Of a DNA stretch of 64,000 bases, positions 44,101-55,940 are shown one piece after another. Source of the stretch: Chara braunii (taxonomy: Eukaryota > Streptophyta > Charophyceae > Charales > Characeae); contig BFEA01000295.1 in assembly GCA_003427395.1 (NCBI GenBank), positions 621,359 to 685,358 on the forward strand, read 5' to 3'. The translations under genes were made by a program, and so were the position numbers. Position 1 is the stretch's first letter; every line of letters begins with the position of its first letter. Under the pieces are notes generated by a model. That model was not told the DNA's origin. It was given only the letters and a program-made list of their open reading frames with translations, and did no database searches.

Positions 44101-46303
44101 GGAGTTAGTAGAGATGAAGACTGCACGAAGGCTATGGTGAAAGGGGGGATATGACGAAGTAAAAAAAAACAAACAGATAGCCCGCCCGTTCCTCGATGGA
44201 ATCAGGCGGGGAAAGACGTGTTGTAGGGGTTTCTGAATAGGGCGAGTATGTTAGGACTGTTAGTTTTGGTGTTAATGGGGTGGGGAAAGAGATGGAGAAG
44301 AAATGACCTGCGCGAAGCTATGGAGGAAAAGCAAAAAGGGAGGGGGAGGAACGTCGTTTTTTCCGCCATTTGGAGACCATTTTTTTGGGGGTCCAAGAGT
44401 TGAACTCGGGGTTTTTATGTTAGGCGATTTCAAAAGTGAAGTTAGTTCGTATGCTAAATTAGTAGAGTAGGAGATTAAAAATTGCATGTATCAGCCCATG
44501 CCTAAGGGGAAGATTCATCCTCCCTCTGTATGCATAGTGTCGGGGAGTTGGGCCAAGGGCTACGAGGGAGCGAATGCGCAGGTTAGTACGGTGCGAAAAA
44601 GGGGAGTACGCACATGTTAGACCGAGGCAGTGATGTGGGGTGTGCCGAGGAGCAAGCTACGGAGGCCAGCTGCAGTGCATCTGGCTGTGGTTGGGTGGAA
44701 GATCCATTCTTGCTTTTAGGCACGTATGAAGAAGGAACGAGTAGGGACCTACCTGATCCGTTGTCCTTCGGGCTCGCTTCTAGGGCCGGCCTGGTCGCAC
44801 GGCTGGTCCATATACTTGATCAGTTTTGGAGAGCGGGGGTGCTAAGTGGTTTGAGCAGCGAAGGCTGAAGAAAGGGGCGAGTACTTACCGGCGGGGGCCA
44901 AAGACGCAGAGGGGGGGGGCGACTGTTGTAAGGCCCAGTATGAGAACTCAGCGGACTGGTCAACACTACCTCGTAGTGCAATACTGGGCCTCAACTGAGC
45001 ACGCTGAGTTCTCATCGTATCCCATAGGGCAGTTCTTTCTGAGTCTCCTCGTGAACACGGTTGGTACACGTGCAGTTCAAAGTTGAGCTTGCTATAGGTA
45101 AACTGCGCTTCAGATAGCATATAGAGAGGGTGGTCAAGCTGTCGAAGGAGGCAATTACTGCGAGCTGGAGGGGCACCAAAGAATCAACTGCTGGCTGGCT
45201 GAGATCTAGCTGACTAAGCTGTTGCCGCATTCTGGCTATCGTTGAGGGGCTGGCAGTTGCGGGGTTTTGATCGTGATGTGGAGACAGTTAGTTGCGGCCT
45301 CGCTTCGTGTTGACTGCGGGGTCATCCTTGACCGCGCCCCCCTACTGCGCTGCAGTCCGAGTCCCTTGTACTTCGCATGAGGGCCTTCGCCCAATGACGT
45401 GCTTGCCGTGCGGAGTGACCGGATTGTTGGTGCGTTGAGCTTGCTGAAGCACCATCGCCACGGCTGCCCTCCGTGTTGGTCAGTCCCAACGAGCTACTGC
45501 TATTAAGGATGGTTGTGACCGCCGCGAGTGGGGTGATGACGCACTGAAGACCGGTACCGTACGCTGCTGCGACGCCTTGCGACTACACGCGAGTGCTATA
45601 AGTGGGATGGCTTGTTGAGGTCTGCGAAGTTACCGGGAGGACAGTGCAACGGCGGCTGATGTAGGGGGAGGTGCCCGGACTCAGGGGGGTGATTAGGCTT
45701 GAGAAGGGAGGTTATTGTTGCAAACTGAGGGGTCATAAGGAGGACCGGGGCTGCGGTTGATTGGAAAGAGACCAAGCTGTCTTGCTAGGCCATCATTGCG
45801 GGGCCCTCAGGCGATCCAAGATTACAAGGCTCTCTCTTGTGAGACTGAGAGCCTCATTCTTGGATCTGAGAGTCTCAAATCTATCTCTTTCTGCCCTTCT
45901 AAGTCTCAGTCTAGTCCCTGGTTACGAGAGGAAGGCGGCAGGCGGGATTGCAACCCGTAGGTCCGCGTCAAGACTCTGTGGGGAATCCACCCACTGATTG
46001 CGGGAACTCTGTCGGAACTTAGGAGGAGTTCTGGAGGCAGGGAATCGTAAGGTAAACCATTTCCATCTGCACAACCTACTACCACCCATGTTTTGTTATC
46101 CCCCTGCAGTATGACTGTTGTATGCATGACGTTGTCCCTATGGTTTTGCTTTCTCTTCAGAACCCAATCAGACTTAATGGAAGGAACGTGCGAGAATGAA
46201 GCCTAAGTTTGTTCTTTGTTTTGGTTGAAAGCAGACAAAGGGATAAACTGGGGGAAGGTGAGAGGAAGGTTGTCTTGCATGCGTTTGGAAGGGTCAACCA
46301 AAG

Positions 46304-46990
46304 CCTGAGCATGGTTTCCATGGTGAATGGCTCAGGGCTGTGTTTATTTGACTGTTTTCTAAACGACCAGGCATTGTTTCCATGATGAATGGTCTGATTG
46401 CTGTGTTTATTTAATTGTTTTCTTGGGAACCAGGCATTGTTTCCATAGTGAATGACCTGGTTGCTCTAGTTAACTCTGGGGGTTTGCCTGATTGAGGGAG
46501 TTTAAGTTCTTGTTTATTTTGAGGGAGGATTTCTGGTCTAAGGCTAAACTTTGTTTCCATGGTGAATGGTTTAGCCTGAAAACCACGCACATAAGTTAAA
46601 CTGAGTATAAAGGGAAAATATTTTATATATATTTGCATGTGAACTGACAGTTGGTCATTGTTTATATGGTGAATGGTCCAACGTTAAGCCATATCATTAA
46701 GAAGAGAAACGGAAAATACGAAGTATAAATGAAAATAGTTTGGGCAAGTTGAACATTGTTTCCATGGCGAATGGTTCAGTCCCCTGGCCATATTTGCTTT
46801 CCTTTTTGAAAACAAAGTCAAAGAAATACTAAATTTTGGATATTAAACGGCTTAGGGCGGTTAGGCATTGTTTCCATGGCGAATGACCTAATCGTATGCC
46901 CAAAAGAAGAGAGGAGTAGTTGTGCAACCTGTTCGTGTATATCTTAAAGGCAAGTTGGGCATTGTTTCCATGACGAATCGTCCAGCCCTA
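46304..46990 (+). repeat. Covarying hairpin array, CATTGTTTCCATGGTGAATG core (B LTR)
   Basis: Eight units in the position occupied by the CCCTTAAGTTAGGG array in A/D. The core is constant and can pair CATT with AATG; stems differ per unit and pair: CCTGAGC/GCTCAGG (46304, 46330), AACCAGG/CCTGGTT (46428, 46456), AGGCTAAAC/GTTTAGCCT (46541, 46569), GTTGG/CCAAC (46650, 46678), TTGAAC/GTTCAG (46749, 46774), TTAGG/CCTAA (46861, 46887), TTGGGC/GTCCAG (46945, 46979). The second unit, at about 46368, pairs imperfectly. Confidence 0.88.
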
Positions 46991-47284
46991 TGTCTTATGT
47001 AAGAGGGAAATAAGGGTTCAAGGACTTAAAATATTCATAAACTATCTATATGGAATGAACTTGGGGCTGGTGAGAGTACTTACCTTTGTGGTTTGGTTTG
47101 CATGTGACTAAGTGAGGTTACTACTTGGTCTGAGTTTCAGTTTGATAGGTAGTTGCTTTAGTCGCTCGCCACGTGCTAGAGCTATAGGAGTTGGTTTCAA
47201 TTCCTGCATTTTCTGAGCTAAGTTTTTTACTTAGGTGAATTCTTGCATTTTCTGAACTCTTTTCCCATACTTGACTTTGTATAA

Positions 47285-47875
47285 GTCTTGACAAGTTACT
47301 TTCTCTACGGGAAGCGCTGTCGGAACTTCTACAAACCAAAGGGGTTAGTCGAATTTTGACTTATCAAAAGTTCAACTTTGTCTTTTCTTATATCTGATTA
47401 GTAAAAATCTGGAAAGTATCATTTTCTAAAAGGAGTGCTGCCAAAATTTTTGCTAATTCAGGGAAATAGATAAAATTGGACCTTGAGAAGTCAAAGTTAC
47501 TTTCAAATTCTGGACCTAGCTTTTTATAAATTTTGGAAAAACATTTTTCTAGAGGGAGTGCTGTCGAAGTCTTGCGTCGAAATTTTGGACCTAGCTTTTT
47601 ATAAATTTTGGAAAAACAAAAATTAAGGAGTTAGTTAAATTTTGTCTAAAGTTGAACTCGAGCTGTCTTTCGAAGTTCATATTTGACTTAGTATAAATCT
47701 GGGAAGTCTCTCTTTCTAAAGGGAGTGCTGCCCAAATTTCTGCTATTTCAGGAAGTTTGACACAATTTTGGGTTTCTTGAGTTAAAGATTGTTTCTGCTT
47801 TTATATTTGGACTTATATAAATTCTGGAAAGACACTTTTTCTACGGAAAGCGCTGTCGAAATTTTCTTAGTTTGA
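47285..47875 (+). repeat. Dispersed GGAAGCGCTGCCGAAATT motif units (B LTR)
   Basis: Five spaced copies of TCTGGAAAGT...TTTCTACGGGAAGCGCTG(T/C)CGAAATTT at about 47309, 47432, 47557, 47722 and 47849. Two more lie in D at about 55231 and 55320. The core GCGCTGCCGAA is shared with the 54-bp array of the C LTRs. Confidence 0.65.
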
Positions 47876-48151
47876 AGGAGATAAATTATATTTTGACAGG
47901 TGGCGATTCAAGTAATCCACTCTGAATAGGGGAGATTTCGCCATGAGTCTACCTTTCTTTGGGCACTTGCTTAGAGGTAGGCTTAGCTATAGTCAGCCAG
48001 GATGATTTTGGTAAGATCATGATATGAAGATTGTTCTTCATTGACTAATAGGTTTAGCCTGGGGAATTGACCTGTCGTGTGTTACAGGTCCTCTTGATCG
48101 TTTGATTGAAGTTCAGGACTAGATTCAGCTTGATCCCTTGAGGGTCATCCT

Positions 48152-48190
48152 CTGTTATCACTGATAACAGGTCGGTTGCCGATTCGTCGG
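48152..48190 (+). other. Conserved double hairpin (B LTR)
   Basis: Palindrome CTGTTATCACTGATAACAG followed 8 nt later by CCGATTCGTCGG, a 4-bp stem closed by a TTCG tetraloop. Both are conserved in D (55467-55504). Confidence 0.55.
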
Positions 48191-49449
48191 TTTGCGTTTC
48201 AACTCCAATTCACTCCTGTCACTCAACCTAAAGCCTTTAGCCCTGTGGTTTGAACTGTTTCATTGTGTTTTCACCCGGACTTTATTGAATGGTCATTTAA
48301 CTAAAGTACTGAGTTCTTATTTTTGGGAGTTGCACAAGAGTGAGGCTTGTATGGCTAAAGCGAGGGGTACGAGTGCAAGGAATGGTTGAAGTTGACCCCG
48401 TGTAGTGCGTGGACTTCTGGATGAATCTTTGATGTGATTGCAGGTATGGTTGTGGTTCGGCTTCCGGATGTGACTGCCTGCGATTACATACATATATGGT
48501 TGAGAGGAGCCCCACTGTGACTGTGAGAAGTGATCGTCCTATAAAATCAACCCTTATATATTTATAAGTGCCTTGAGTGTTTGAGAGGCCACTGTGATTG
48601 TGCATAAGGGTCAACCAAATTGTGTCCTGAGAGAAAAGGGGAATTCTCTTTTTTACCTTTACTTTTTAGAGTTTTTTTAGTTGGACGTTGTAGTCCGTGG
48701 CAACCGTCCAAGTCAAACCCCTTGACTTCTGTTCGGACCCGGAGTGAAACTCACCTCTAGGGCAGTAAGAAGCGATTGCCACCACAGGTATGGACATGTG
48801 TACCACCCACTGTGCACAGAGTGCAGAAGAGGGTGTGTTGTCTTCAACCGCGCATGGCGGTTGTCCATCGTCGAGAAATTAACCCTCAAGGCGCGTGTCA
48901 GCTGACACTTGAGTGTCGAATGCGACCCACGAGATTAAAGAGGACCGCGTGAGTATGGGTACTACATGGTACGCCATCATTGCGACCGCTTGCGTACGCT
49001 TGTATTGCGAGTCGATATGAGTTAGCCCTGCGTCCACGCGGTTTTATACCAAGTCTCGCGCGCGACGCCTATCCAATTTCCGCATCGGAAAGTTATGGGT
49101 TGGCTACCGAGGGGCTAGGAGCGTTGTCGCGTTGATTGTGTTGTGCCGTTTCGTATATGTGTTATTTTGTGTGTATGTGTGTTCGTAAAGTGGAGTGCGC
49201 GTGGTGTGTAGGATGCGTCCTAGTCGACCGACGACGAGCTGCGCTTGGGACTTCAGCCCCCCATGATGTCGGTTCACGTGCGGGTCCGATAGAGGCGTAT
49301 TACCGCGCGTGCCCCCTATGCTACAGCGAACGAGAAACGCCCTCGGCTGGTCCACCTCTGCGATTGCAACTGATTAACTTTCGTACTGTGGACTGGTAGC
49401 TCGGCGAGGATACGCCCACCGAAGGGAGGTGACAACTCCCATAAGGTGG

Positions 49450-49457
49450 AGGTAAGT
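49450..49457 (+). promoter_or_regulatory. Splice-donor-like site in B LTR
   Basis: AG|GTAAGT, a perfect consensus 5' splice site, 192 bp before the LTR end, in the same context as in C and D. Confidence 0.45.
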
Positions 49458-49645
49458 CGTGCCTCGTGTAGGCCCTATCATGTCGTAGGGGCTCGTGAGA
49501 GGTATGGTTGGCGCACTCGGCCGGAGCGGCTTGCGGAAGCTCCACATGTATATTTGCGACTAAGGATTCAAACCAACTCTTGTGTGACGCGGCCGAGAGG
49601 GTCCCACGCTGCCCCGTGCAGTGCCGGACCGATGCGCTCGACAGG

Positions 49646-49663
49646 TGGCGCCGTTGTCGGGGA
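49646..49663 (+). other. Primer-binding site of element B
   Basis: TGGCGCCGTTGTCGGGGA, 2 nt after the LTR end at 49643, as in element C. It shows that 21261-49643 (minus C) is a 5' LTR and not a solo LTR. Confidence 0.8.
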
Positions 49664-51697
49664 TAATGGTTGCCTTCCGTTGTCCCTGGTGGAACGACAT
49701 CCGGGTAATATTGGTATAACGAGGTTTTCCCAACCACTCAGATGACTCTTATGATAGTCAGAAATGGTACAGCAAAGGGATGACTCTCACAATAGTCACG
49801 CTTAACCTTAATCGCGTCAAGTACGCAAAACATCGTCCCAATCTGTCGGCCATCTGATCAGAAGGGTTATCAATTCCAGCTATCGTTATGCCAGTCAAGG
49901 CTCATGAACACATAATCAAAACACTTATCCCTCTTGAGCCATTCATACCGCGTCAATCAAAATCCAATCGTTTTGACCAAAACGAAGTCACGTAATCAAC
50001 CATCACTTCATTCCTTATCCAACATCGTTTGTAATCAACCGCTCCATCTAAACCAATCAATAAAGTAGAAGTGGTCATCTCGCCTGAGTCATCATCCAGC
50101 CTCAAATCTAGGCTCGATCTTTAGGACTTCTTAGTCTTGCAACATCTCCAACGATAATCATGATATTAACAAATCACTCATACAATCTACCGTGCATCGA
50201 CTTACATGTTTGAGTTTGGATTCTAAGCGGATATTCTGCTACGGGGCGTAGCGAGTCTGGGTGATACCTTCTTTACGTAAAGAACATCTAATCTTATAGG
50301 GAGTTGGAGTAGCAATGAAAGAGCTAACATTTAGACTAATTTGCCCACCTTTAATGGAGTGGTAGGTAGTAATTGATGTTCGCCAACCTAGGCTATGTTT
50401 AAGTGTGAAGGCATATTTTTAAGTTGATATCCTAGGTTATATTTAAGTATGTGAGGATACGTGGCTGAGTAGATATCCTGTTTAGGGGTATTTCGTTTGA
50501 GGTACTCTATCGGGATTATATTTGGGATCTTATCAGTCTGTAAAAGTTCATATGAATGTCTCCAGTCCAACACTTGTCTCTTGGCTGGTCATTGAGTCTG
50601 TATGGCTGGGTCGCTCTTCCCAGAGGAGCAAGGATAGTCAGTCTGATAACGGAAGGCGCATGCTGGATGTTTGTCTGTGATGGGCAGAACCCAGACAAAG
50701 CAAAGGCAACTCAGGATGCCTTATGCACGGGAAGTCCCTCGTATGCTCGGGCCGGTTAAGAAAGAAGGAGGGCTCGAGGTATCTTTACCCAGGCGAGTCA
50801 GAGAAGGAGAGTACATTCCTCATGGTGGGGCATGATGATGGGCACACACATCTTTGTCTGGATCGACTATGGGTTCGATGACCAGCAGGAATGCACAATT
50901 GTGAGGGTAACCCTGTACGCCTCTGCCACCTTTTGGGTCGAGCATGGGATAGAGTTGACGCTTGGGCACGGAAGCCTCCTCGCTAGGGCTCTGAGGGTAG
51001 CCGAGGCAGCCGCAGCTAAATGGGCGACGGAAGTGTCCCGTTGTGAGGAAACCCGGGGAGGGGTCGCCTGCCGCTCGCTGAAGCCAAGGGCAACAGCGCC
51101 TGTCACTCGCTTCGCCCGCTTCCGAGGTCCGCAGCGAACAGCAGGGGAGGTAGGTTGAGGGGTCTCGTGTCACGCACCCCGTCTCAGCAAGGTTTCGCAG
51201 CAGTGGGTTTCACCAGTCAAACGACAATCCAACCAGTTCATGTCACAATAGGTTTCAAATGTCAACCGATAAGTCACAAAACTCATGCATCAGTAGCCTC
51301 CGCAGGCAATCATGAGATCCACACTCTCGCACAGCCAAGGGTTTCAATGAAGGGCTGATGAAAAGGTAAGCTCGAATGGTAACATTTTTCAACGGTCAAA
51401 TTCGACAAGTTCGCATAGCACCAGAGTTTTGTCGAGGTTCGCCAAATCGAGTCCGGACTGATTAATACTCGAGTTTATACTGAAAAGAAGCAGGCGTATC
51501 AAGCCCCTCGAGAACTGCATGAATTCCTCCCATTCTTCCTGGGCAGATCAATACTCGAAATTACACTGAAAAGAAACATGCATTTCAAGCCGCTGCGAAC
51601 CGAATGTGTTTTGCCCACCCTTAATGCTCTTCTTTGCACGGATTAAAACGGGCATATTCAACCCCGAAAGCCCAGTTGTACCTTGCTCACTTTCCAG
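49664..51697 (+). other. Remnant of element B interior, no recognisable gag-pol
   Basis: The first 60 bp match the leader of element C (CCTGGTGGAACGACA). The rest lacks capsid, RT or integrase motifs on either strand. An ORF at 50832-51158 (ECTIVRVTLYASATFW...IELTLGHGSLLARALR) has no known domain. The interior must be mostly deleted, because sequence homologous to LTR A begins abruptly at 51698 in a GA-rich tract. Confidence 0.6.
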
Positions 51698-53604
51698 CCA
51701 GAGAGAGAGAGGGGGAGAGGAGAGCTACCGTATAAGAGCTGGTGGGCCGGGTGAGCCTGAACATCAAGGAGTACGGGGGCAGATTGTGAGTCAGATTGTG
51801 AGTTAGTTAGAGCAACTTCGGTGGTATGCCTGCACATGTTCAGAAGGCAGGTTCATTCGTTGGCACATGGGAGTTGTCCCCTTCCTCTTCAAGCCTTCGA
51901 AGTCCCTTTGTTCATCGAATCCATGCCTGCTGGCTTGAGTTGACGCCGTTATGAACCAATACTCACCTGCTATCGAATGGGAGTGAGTTAGGCAGGGGAT
52001 CTGAGCCAGGTGTAGGAGTGGTGGCCACATGCATTGGTAAAGATAAGAGGGAGAGCACTCAGGAGACAGAGAAAGTTAGCAGAGGAGGGAAGGAGAGGTT
52101 AGACTTACCGGTGCTGCAGCCGAGCTTCTGCTACTAAGATTACCGGGCTCCTTGCTGCTGCAGAGACTACCGAGTGGCGATCTGGTAAACCTGGTGCTCA
52201 GAGACAAGCTGTGCCACGCTGTACAAACTTGTTGCGATTCCAGCCACCTCGATCTTCCCTGCTACTGGTGTTAAGCCACACTGCAGGGCTACTACAGGGA
52301 CCTCGACTTTGCCTATCTTGGGGTCAGTTCATCTGTTCATCTTCAGATTTGATGGATTGTTAGGCTGGACATGCTGGGCATGTTGCAGGAGATACTGCTG
52401 TAGGTCTGGCTGTGAAGGGTATAGATAGGTGAGAGCGCTGGGCTGCTGCAAGGCTACTGGATTCGAGGGTCATACGGCCGTCAGACTGGGGTTCAACTGT
52501 TGACCGTACAACTTGGGATGTTGCCACGCGATTGCGTTACTACTACAGGGATCCAACGGAGTGCTACTGGAGAAGGAGGGCTGCTACCACTGCTATCTTC
52601 CTTCCTGCCTACGCAGTCGCTGCCCTACTACTACGTATTGTTGTATACCCAGAGGGGGCGACTGTTGTGTTCGATTGGGGCTAGTTACCACTACAAGTGA
52701 CTGCGTTGTTGTGACTGGTTTTCAACAGGCTACGGCTACGGACGGGGTTTTGGTGAGCCTTTATTAAGCCACTGCGGCATCAGCTTACTGCGCAGCCTAA
52801 ATTGCAGCGAAGCTGTTGTTCCTTGCTGTGTGCTGCTGCTATACTGAGCAGTGTCTTGTGTTGTACGCTGCTGTTGTACGGAGCAGTGTCTTGTGCTGTA
52901 CGATGTTGCTGTGCTGCAAGCAGGACGCTGTTCCCCACTGAGAGCAACAGCGACATAGGCTAAGAAAGAGGTGCAGCGGGAAAGGGGAGTGTGGCGACGT
53001 CGGGAGTGAGGTCAGTCTTTGCAAGAGGGGTTCATTGTTGTATTAGAGGCCGCCTAGGGCTGTTACTTTGAGTTTGGTCGTGATCGGAGCGTCCCGACTG
53101 CGTTATTTTAGCCATCATTGCGGGGCCCTTAGGCGCATCCAGACTTCAAGTCCCTCTCATCGTGAGTTGAGTGCACCTCCTTGGGGTCTCGAGAGTTTGA
53201 ACTTTCTTTCGCTGCCCTCCTTAGTCTCAGTCTAGTCTTTGGTTACGAGAGGAAGGCGGCAGGCGGGATTGAAACCTGTAATCCGTGCCAAGGCCTTTGT
53301 GGGAGGTTGCCCCACCAATTGCGGGAGCTCTGCCGGAGCCCATGCGGGGTTCTGGAGGCAGGGAACTTCAGGTATAATTTCGTCTGACGCGTGTGGTCCC
53401 TTCCCCTATCTATTATCCTTTGGGTATCTGGATAATACTCTGATAGGATATTACTTTTATTTTGTTATGTACGTCAGGACATGCATTATGAAAGATTAGA
53501 CGAACAGATATACATGGGTGTTTGGATAATCTTTGAGTGAAGTCAGACAGAATGAACTGGGGGAAGGTGGGAGGAAGATGTATTGCATGCTTTGACCGGG
53601 TCAA

Positions 53605-54830
53605 CCCAAGGCTGAGCTCCTCTAAGTTGATGTGGGCTCAGTGTTATGTTTTATTTATGTTTGTTGGACTGATTATATGATTTTGAGGGCTGGGCCTATC
53701 CTAAGTTGGGCAGACCTGTCGCCGTTTTTTTTCTCTGGGGTTTCTCAACAGGAGGATGAACACCCTAAGTTGGGAAGGCTCAGAATCCTGCTGTTTCTTT
53801 TTGGGGTTGCTGAAAACAGAACTAGGAATACTCTAAGTTGCGTGGACCCAATTCTGTGTGTGTTTTCTTTTGAGGGGGACACAGATATAAGGCTGAGCGT
53901 ACCATTAAGTTAGGGTCGCTCAGTCATAAGCCATGAAAAGAAGGTTAACCAAAGTATAAAATTAGGATATATATTTTACGAACTTATAGCAACTGACAGG
54001 CCAGACACCCGAAGTTGGAAAAGCCGGTCAGTAAGTCAGGTAGAACAGAAATGAAGAGAGAGGCAAATGAAGAATATAATGAAGGTAACCAGGCCAGGCT
54101 AAGCGTATCCTTAAGTTAGGGCGGTTCAGTCCTATGTTCGTGATAATATAAGAGAGAAGAGAGTTAGTATAAACTTGTTTTATTTTCCCTTCTAAACACA
54201 AGGCAGGATTGTATGTCTCCCTAAGTTGGGTAGGTCTGATTATCTGCCTAACAAGAGAGAAACATATAAAGTTTGTGCAAGTATATCAATGGTTGTTCTT
54301 CTATATTGTTGTTACACGAGGCTAAGCGTACCCTTAAGTTAGGGCGGCTTAGTCATACGTTGTTTGTACTTTGTTCAGGCAGATTCTGTCTTATGTACCT
54401 AAACTTTTTAAGCTAGTTAGGCGTACCCTTAAGTTACGACGGCCCAGTGATATGCTCTTGTCCTTGATGTTATGTCGGTTGGACGTACCCTTAAGTTAGG
54501 GCGGTCTGACCATTCGTCGTTTGTGCATGTTTTAGGCAGGTTAGGCACACCCCTAAGTTGGGGCACCCTAATCCTATGCCCTACGTAACTTTGTCTATGA
54601 GCTGGCTAGGCATACCCTTAAGTTAGGGAAGTCTAGTTTATGCTTCATGTCGTCAGTTAAGCAGAAGTCAGACGTACCCTTAAGTTAGGGCGGTCTGGTC
54701 ATATGTTTTATGACTAGAGTCGATGTTGTATTGGACATACCCTTAAGTTAGGGCAGTCCAGTTGTGCGTACTTTTATTTGTTTACTTAGGGAGGTTGGGC
54801 ATACCCTTAAGTTAGGGCGTTGCCTGATCA
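53605..54830 (+). repeat. Covarying hairpin array, CCCTTAAGTTAGGG core (D LTR)
   Basis: Complete version of the A array, about 16 units. Well-paired units: CTGAGC/GCTCAG (53613), CTGAGCG/CGCTCAG (53893), ACTGAC/GTCAGT (53992), CTAAGC/GCTTAG (54322, 54347), CTAGGC/GTCTAG (54606, 54631), TCAGAC/GTCTGG (54668, 54693), TTGGAC/GTCCAG (54731, 54756), TTGGGC/GCCTGA (54795, 54822). The last four lie beyond the point where A is interrupted. Confidence 0.88.
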
Positions 54831-55225
54831 TATGCCATAGGCAAGGGGGCCTACTAAGGGAAAAGAACTGAGTGGTCTAACGAACTACTTGGGCTAAACT
54901 TAGGTGGCATTGTGAGAGATGTCTGTTTATGCATGCTTTTGGGCTCTCACTTTTGGGTGTCTTTTCGATAGGTTAGTTGTTTAGATGCTCACCAAGTACT
55001 GGAGCCATAGGTAGATGAGATGGATGATGGGAGGGAGAACTTGGGATGAAGATAGGATTTACCCTGCTAGGAGTTAGGATCAATGCTAGCCCACAATCTC
55101 ATTTAGAGATTATGCAGATCGTCGTTGATGCTGAATTATCAAGCAGGTGTCAGAAGTTAGTCCTAAGTATAGTTGCCTTGTCTTTCTGTCTTTTCAGCTT
55201 TGTATAAATCTTGAAAGTCTCCTGT

Positions 55226-55345
55226 CCCTACGAGAAGCGCTGCCGAAATTTTTACAAATCTGAAAGAGTTAGTCATTTTTTAATCTTGTAGAATTTCTGA
55301 AAAGGCACTTTTCCTACGGGAAGCGCTGCCGAAATTTCGTAGAAT
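55226..55345 (+). repeat. GGAAGCGCTGCCGAAATT motif units (D LTR)
   Basis: Two copies of CTACG(A/G)GAAGCGCTGCCGAAATTT about 90 bp apart, counterparts of the five in B (47285-47875). Confidence 0.65.
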
Positions 55346-55466
55346 TTGGGGAGTTGGAATATTTTTCAGCAAGGAGTTACCTAGCAGATCCACCCTGATG
55401 CAGGTTTCCGTGTTTCGCTTGAAGGTTTGACATGTTCAGCCTGTTCCTTCAAAATGATTACTCTTT

Positions 55467-55504
55467 TGTTATCACTGATAACAGGACGGTTGCCGATTCG
55501 TCGG
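55467..55504 (+). other. Conserved double hairpin (D LTR)
   Basis: TGTTATCACTGATAACA palindrome and CCGATTCGTCGG tetraloop hairpin, as at 48152-48190 in B. Confidence 0.55.
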
Positions 55505-55868
55505 TTTACGACTCAACTCCAATTCACTCTCAATACTCAACCTAAAAAGGCTTTAGCCCTGGTGATTTCATTGTTTTGTTAAGATTTCACCCGGACTTTT
55601 TTTGAATGGACATTAAGGTACTGAGTATTTAATAATGGTTGGTTGGCTGGAGATTAGGGCTTGTATGACTAAAGTGAGGGGTATGAGTGTAGAGATTGGT
55701 TGGAGTTGACTCCGTGCAGTGCGTGGACTTTTGTTCGACTCTTTGATGTGATTGCAGGTGTGGTCTGTGACTCGAATTATTGAATTGAACTGCCTGCGAT
55801 CTCACATATGTGTATGCCTATGAGGAGTCCAATTGTGATTGTGAGATGTGATCGTCACATATCCATTC

Positions 55869-55871
<3 letters not shown>

Positions 55872-55936
<65 letters not shown>
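55872..55936. repeat. (AT)n microsatellite
   Basis: About 32 AT dinucleotides in LTR D. The matching place in B (about 48553) has only TTATATATTTATAA. Confidence 0.95.

Positions 55937-55940
<4 letters not shown>

Larger units (their letters stand above)
42396..49643 (+). mobile_element. Element B: remaining 7.2 kb of its 5' giant LTR
   Basis: Continues the B LTR after element C. It shares landmarks with A (CCGATTCCTAACGGAATCGGGTGAGG near 43829 against 17840; the TGGTTACGAGAGGAAGG block near 45920 against 19935; AACTGGGGGAAGGTG near 46247 against 20249) and with D (AGTTGGACGTTGTAGTCCG near 48680 against 56640). It ends GATGCGCTCGACA like the C LTRs and is followed by a primer-binding site. 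No protein gene is supported. Confidence 0.82.

Noticed and set aside
21261-49643. Element B as a solo LTR
   Set aside because: A primer-binding site and leader matching element C follow its end, so it is a 5' LTR of a truncated element.
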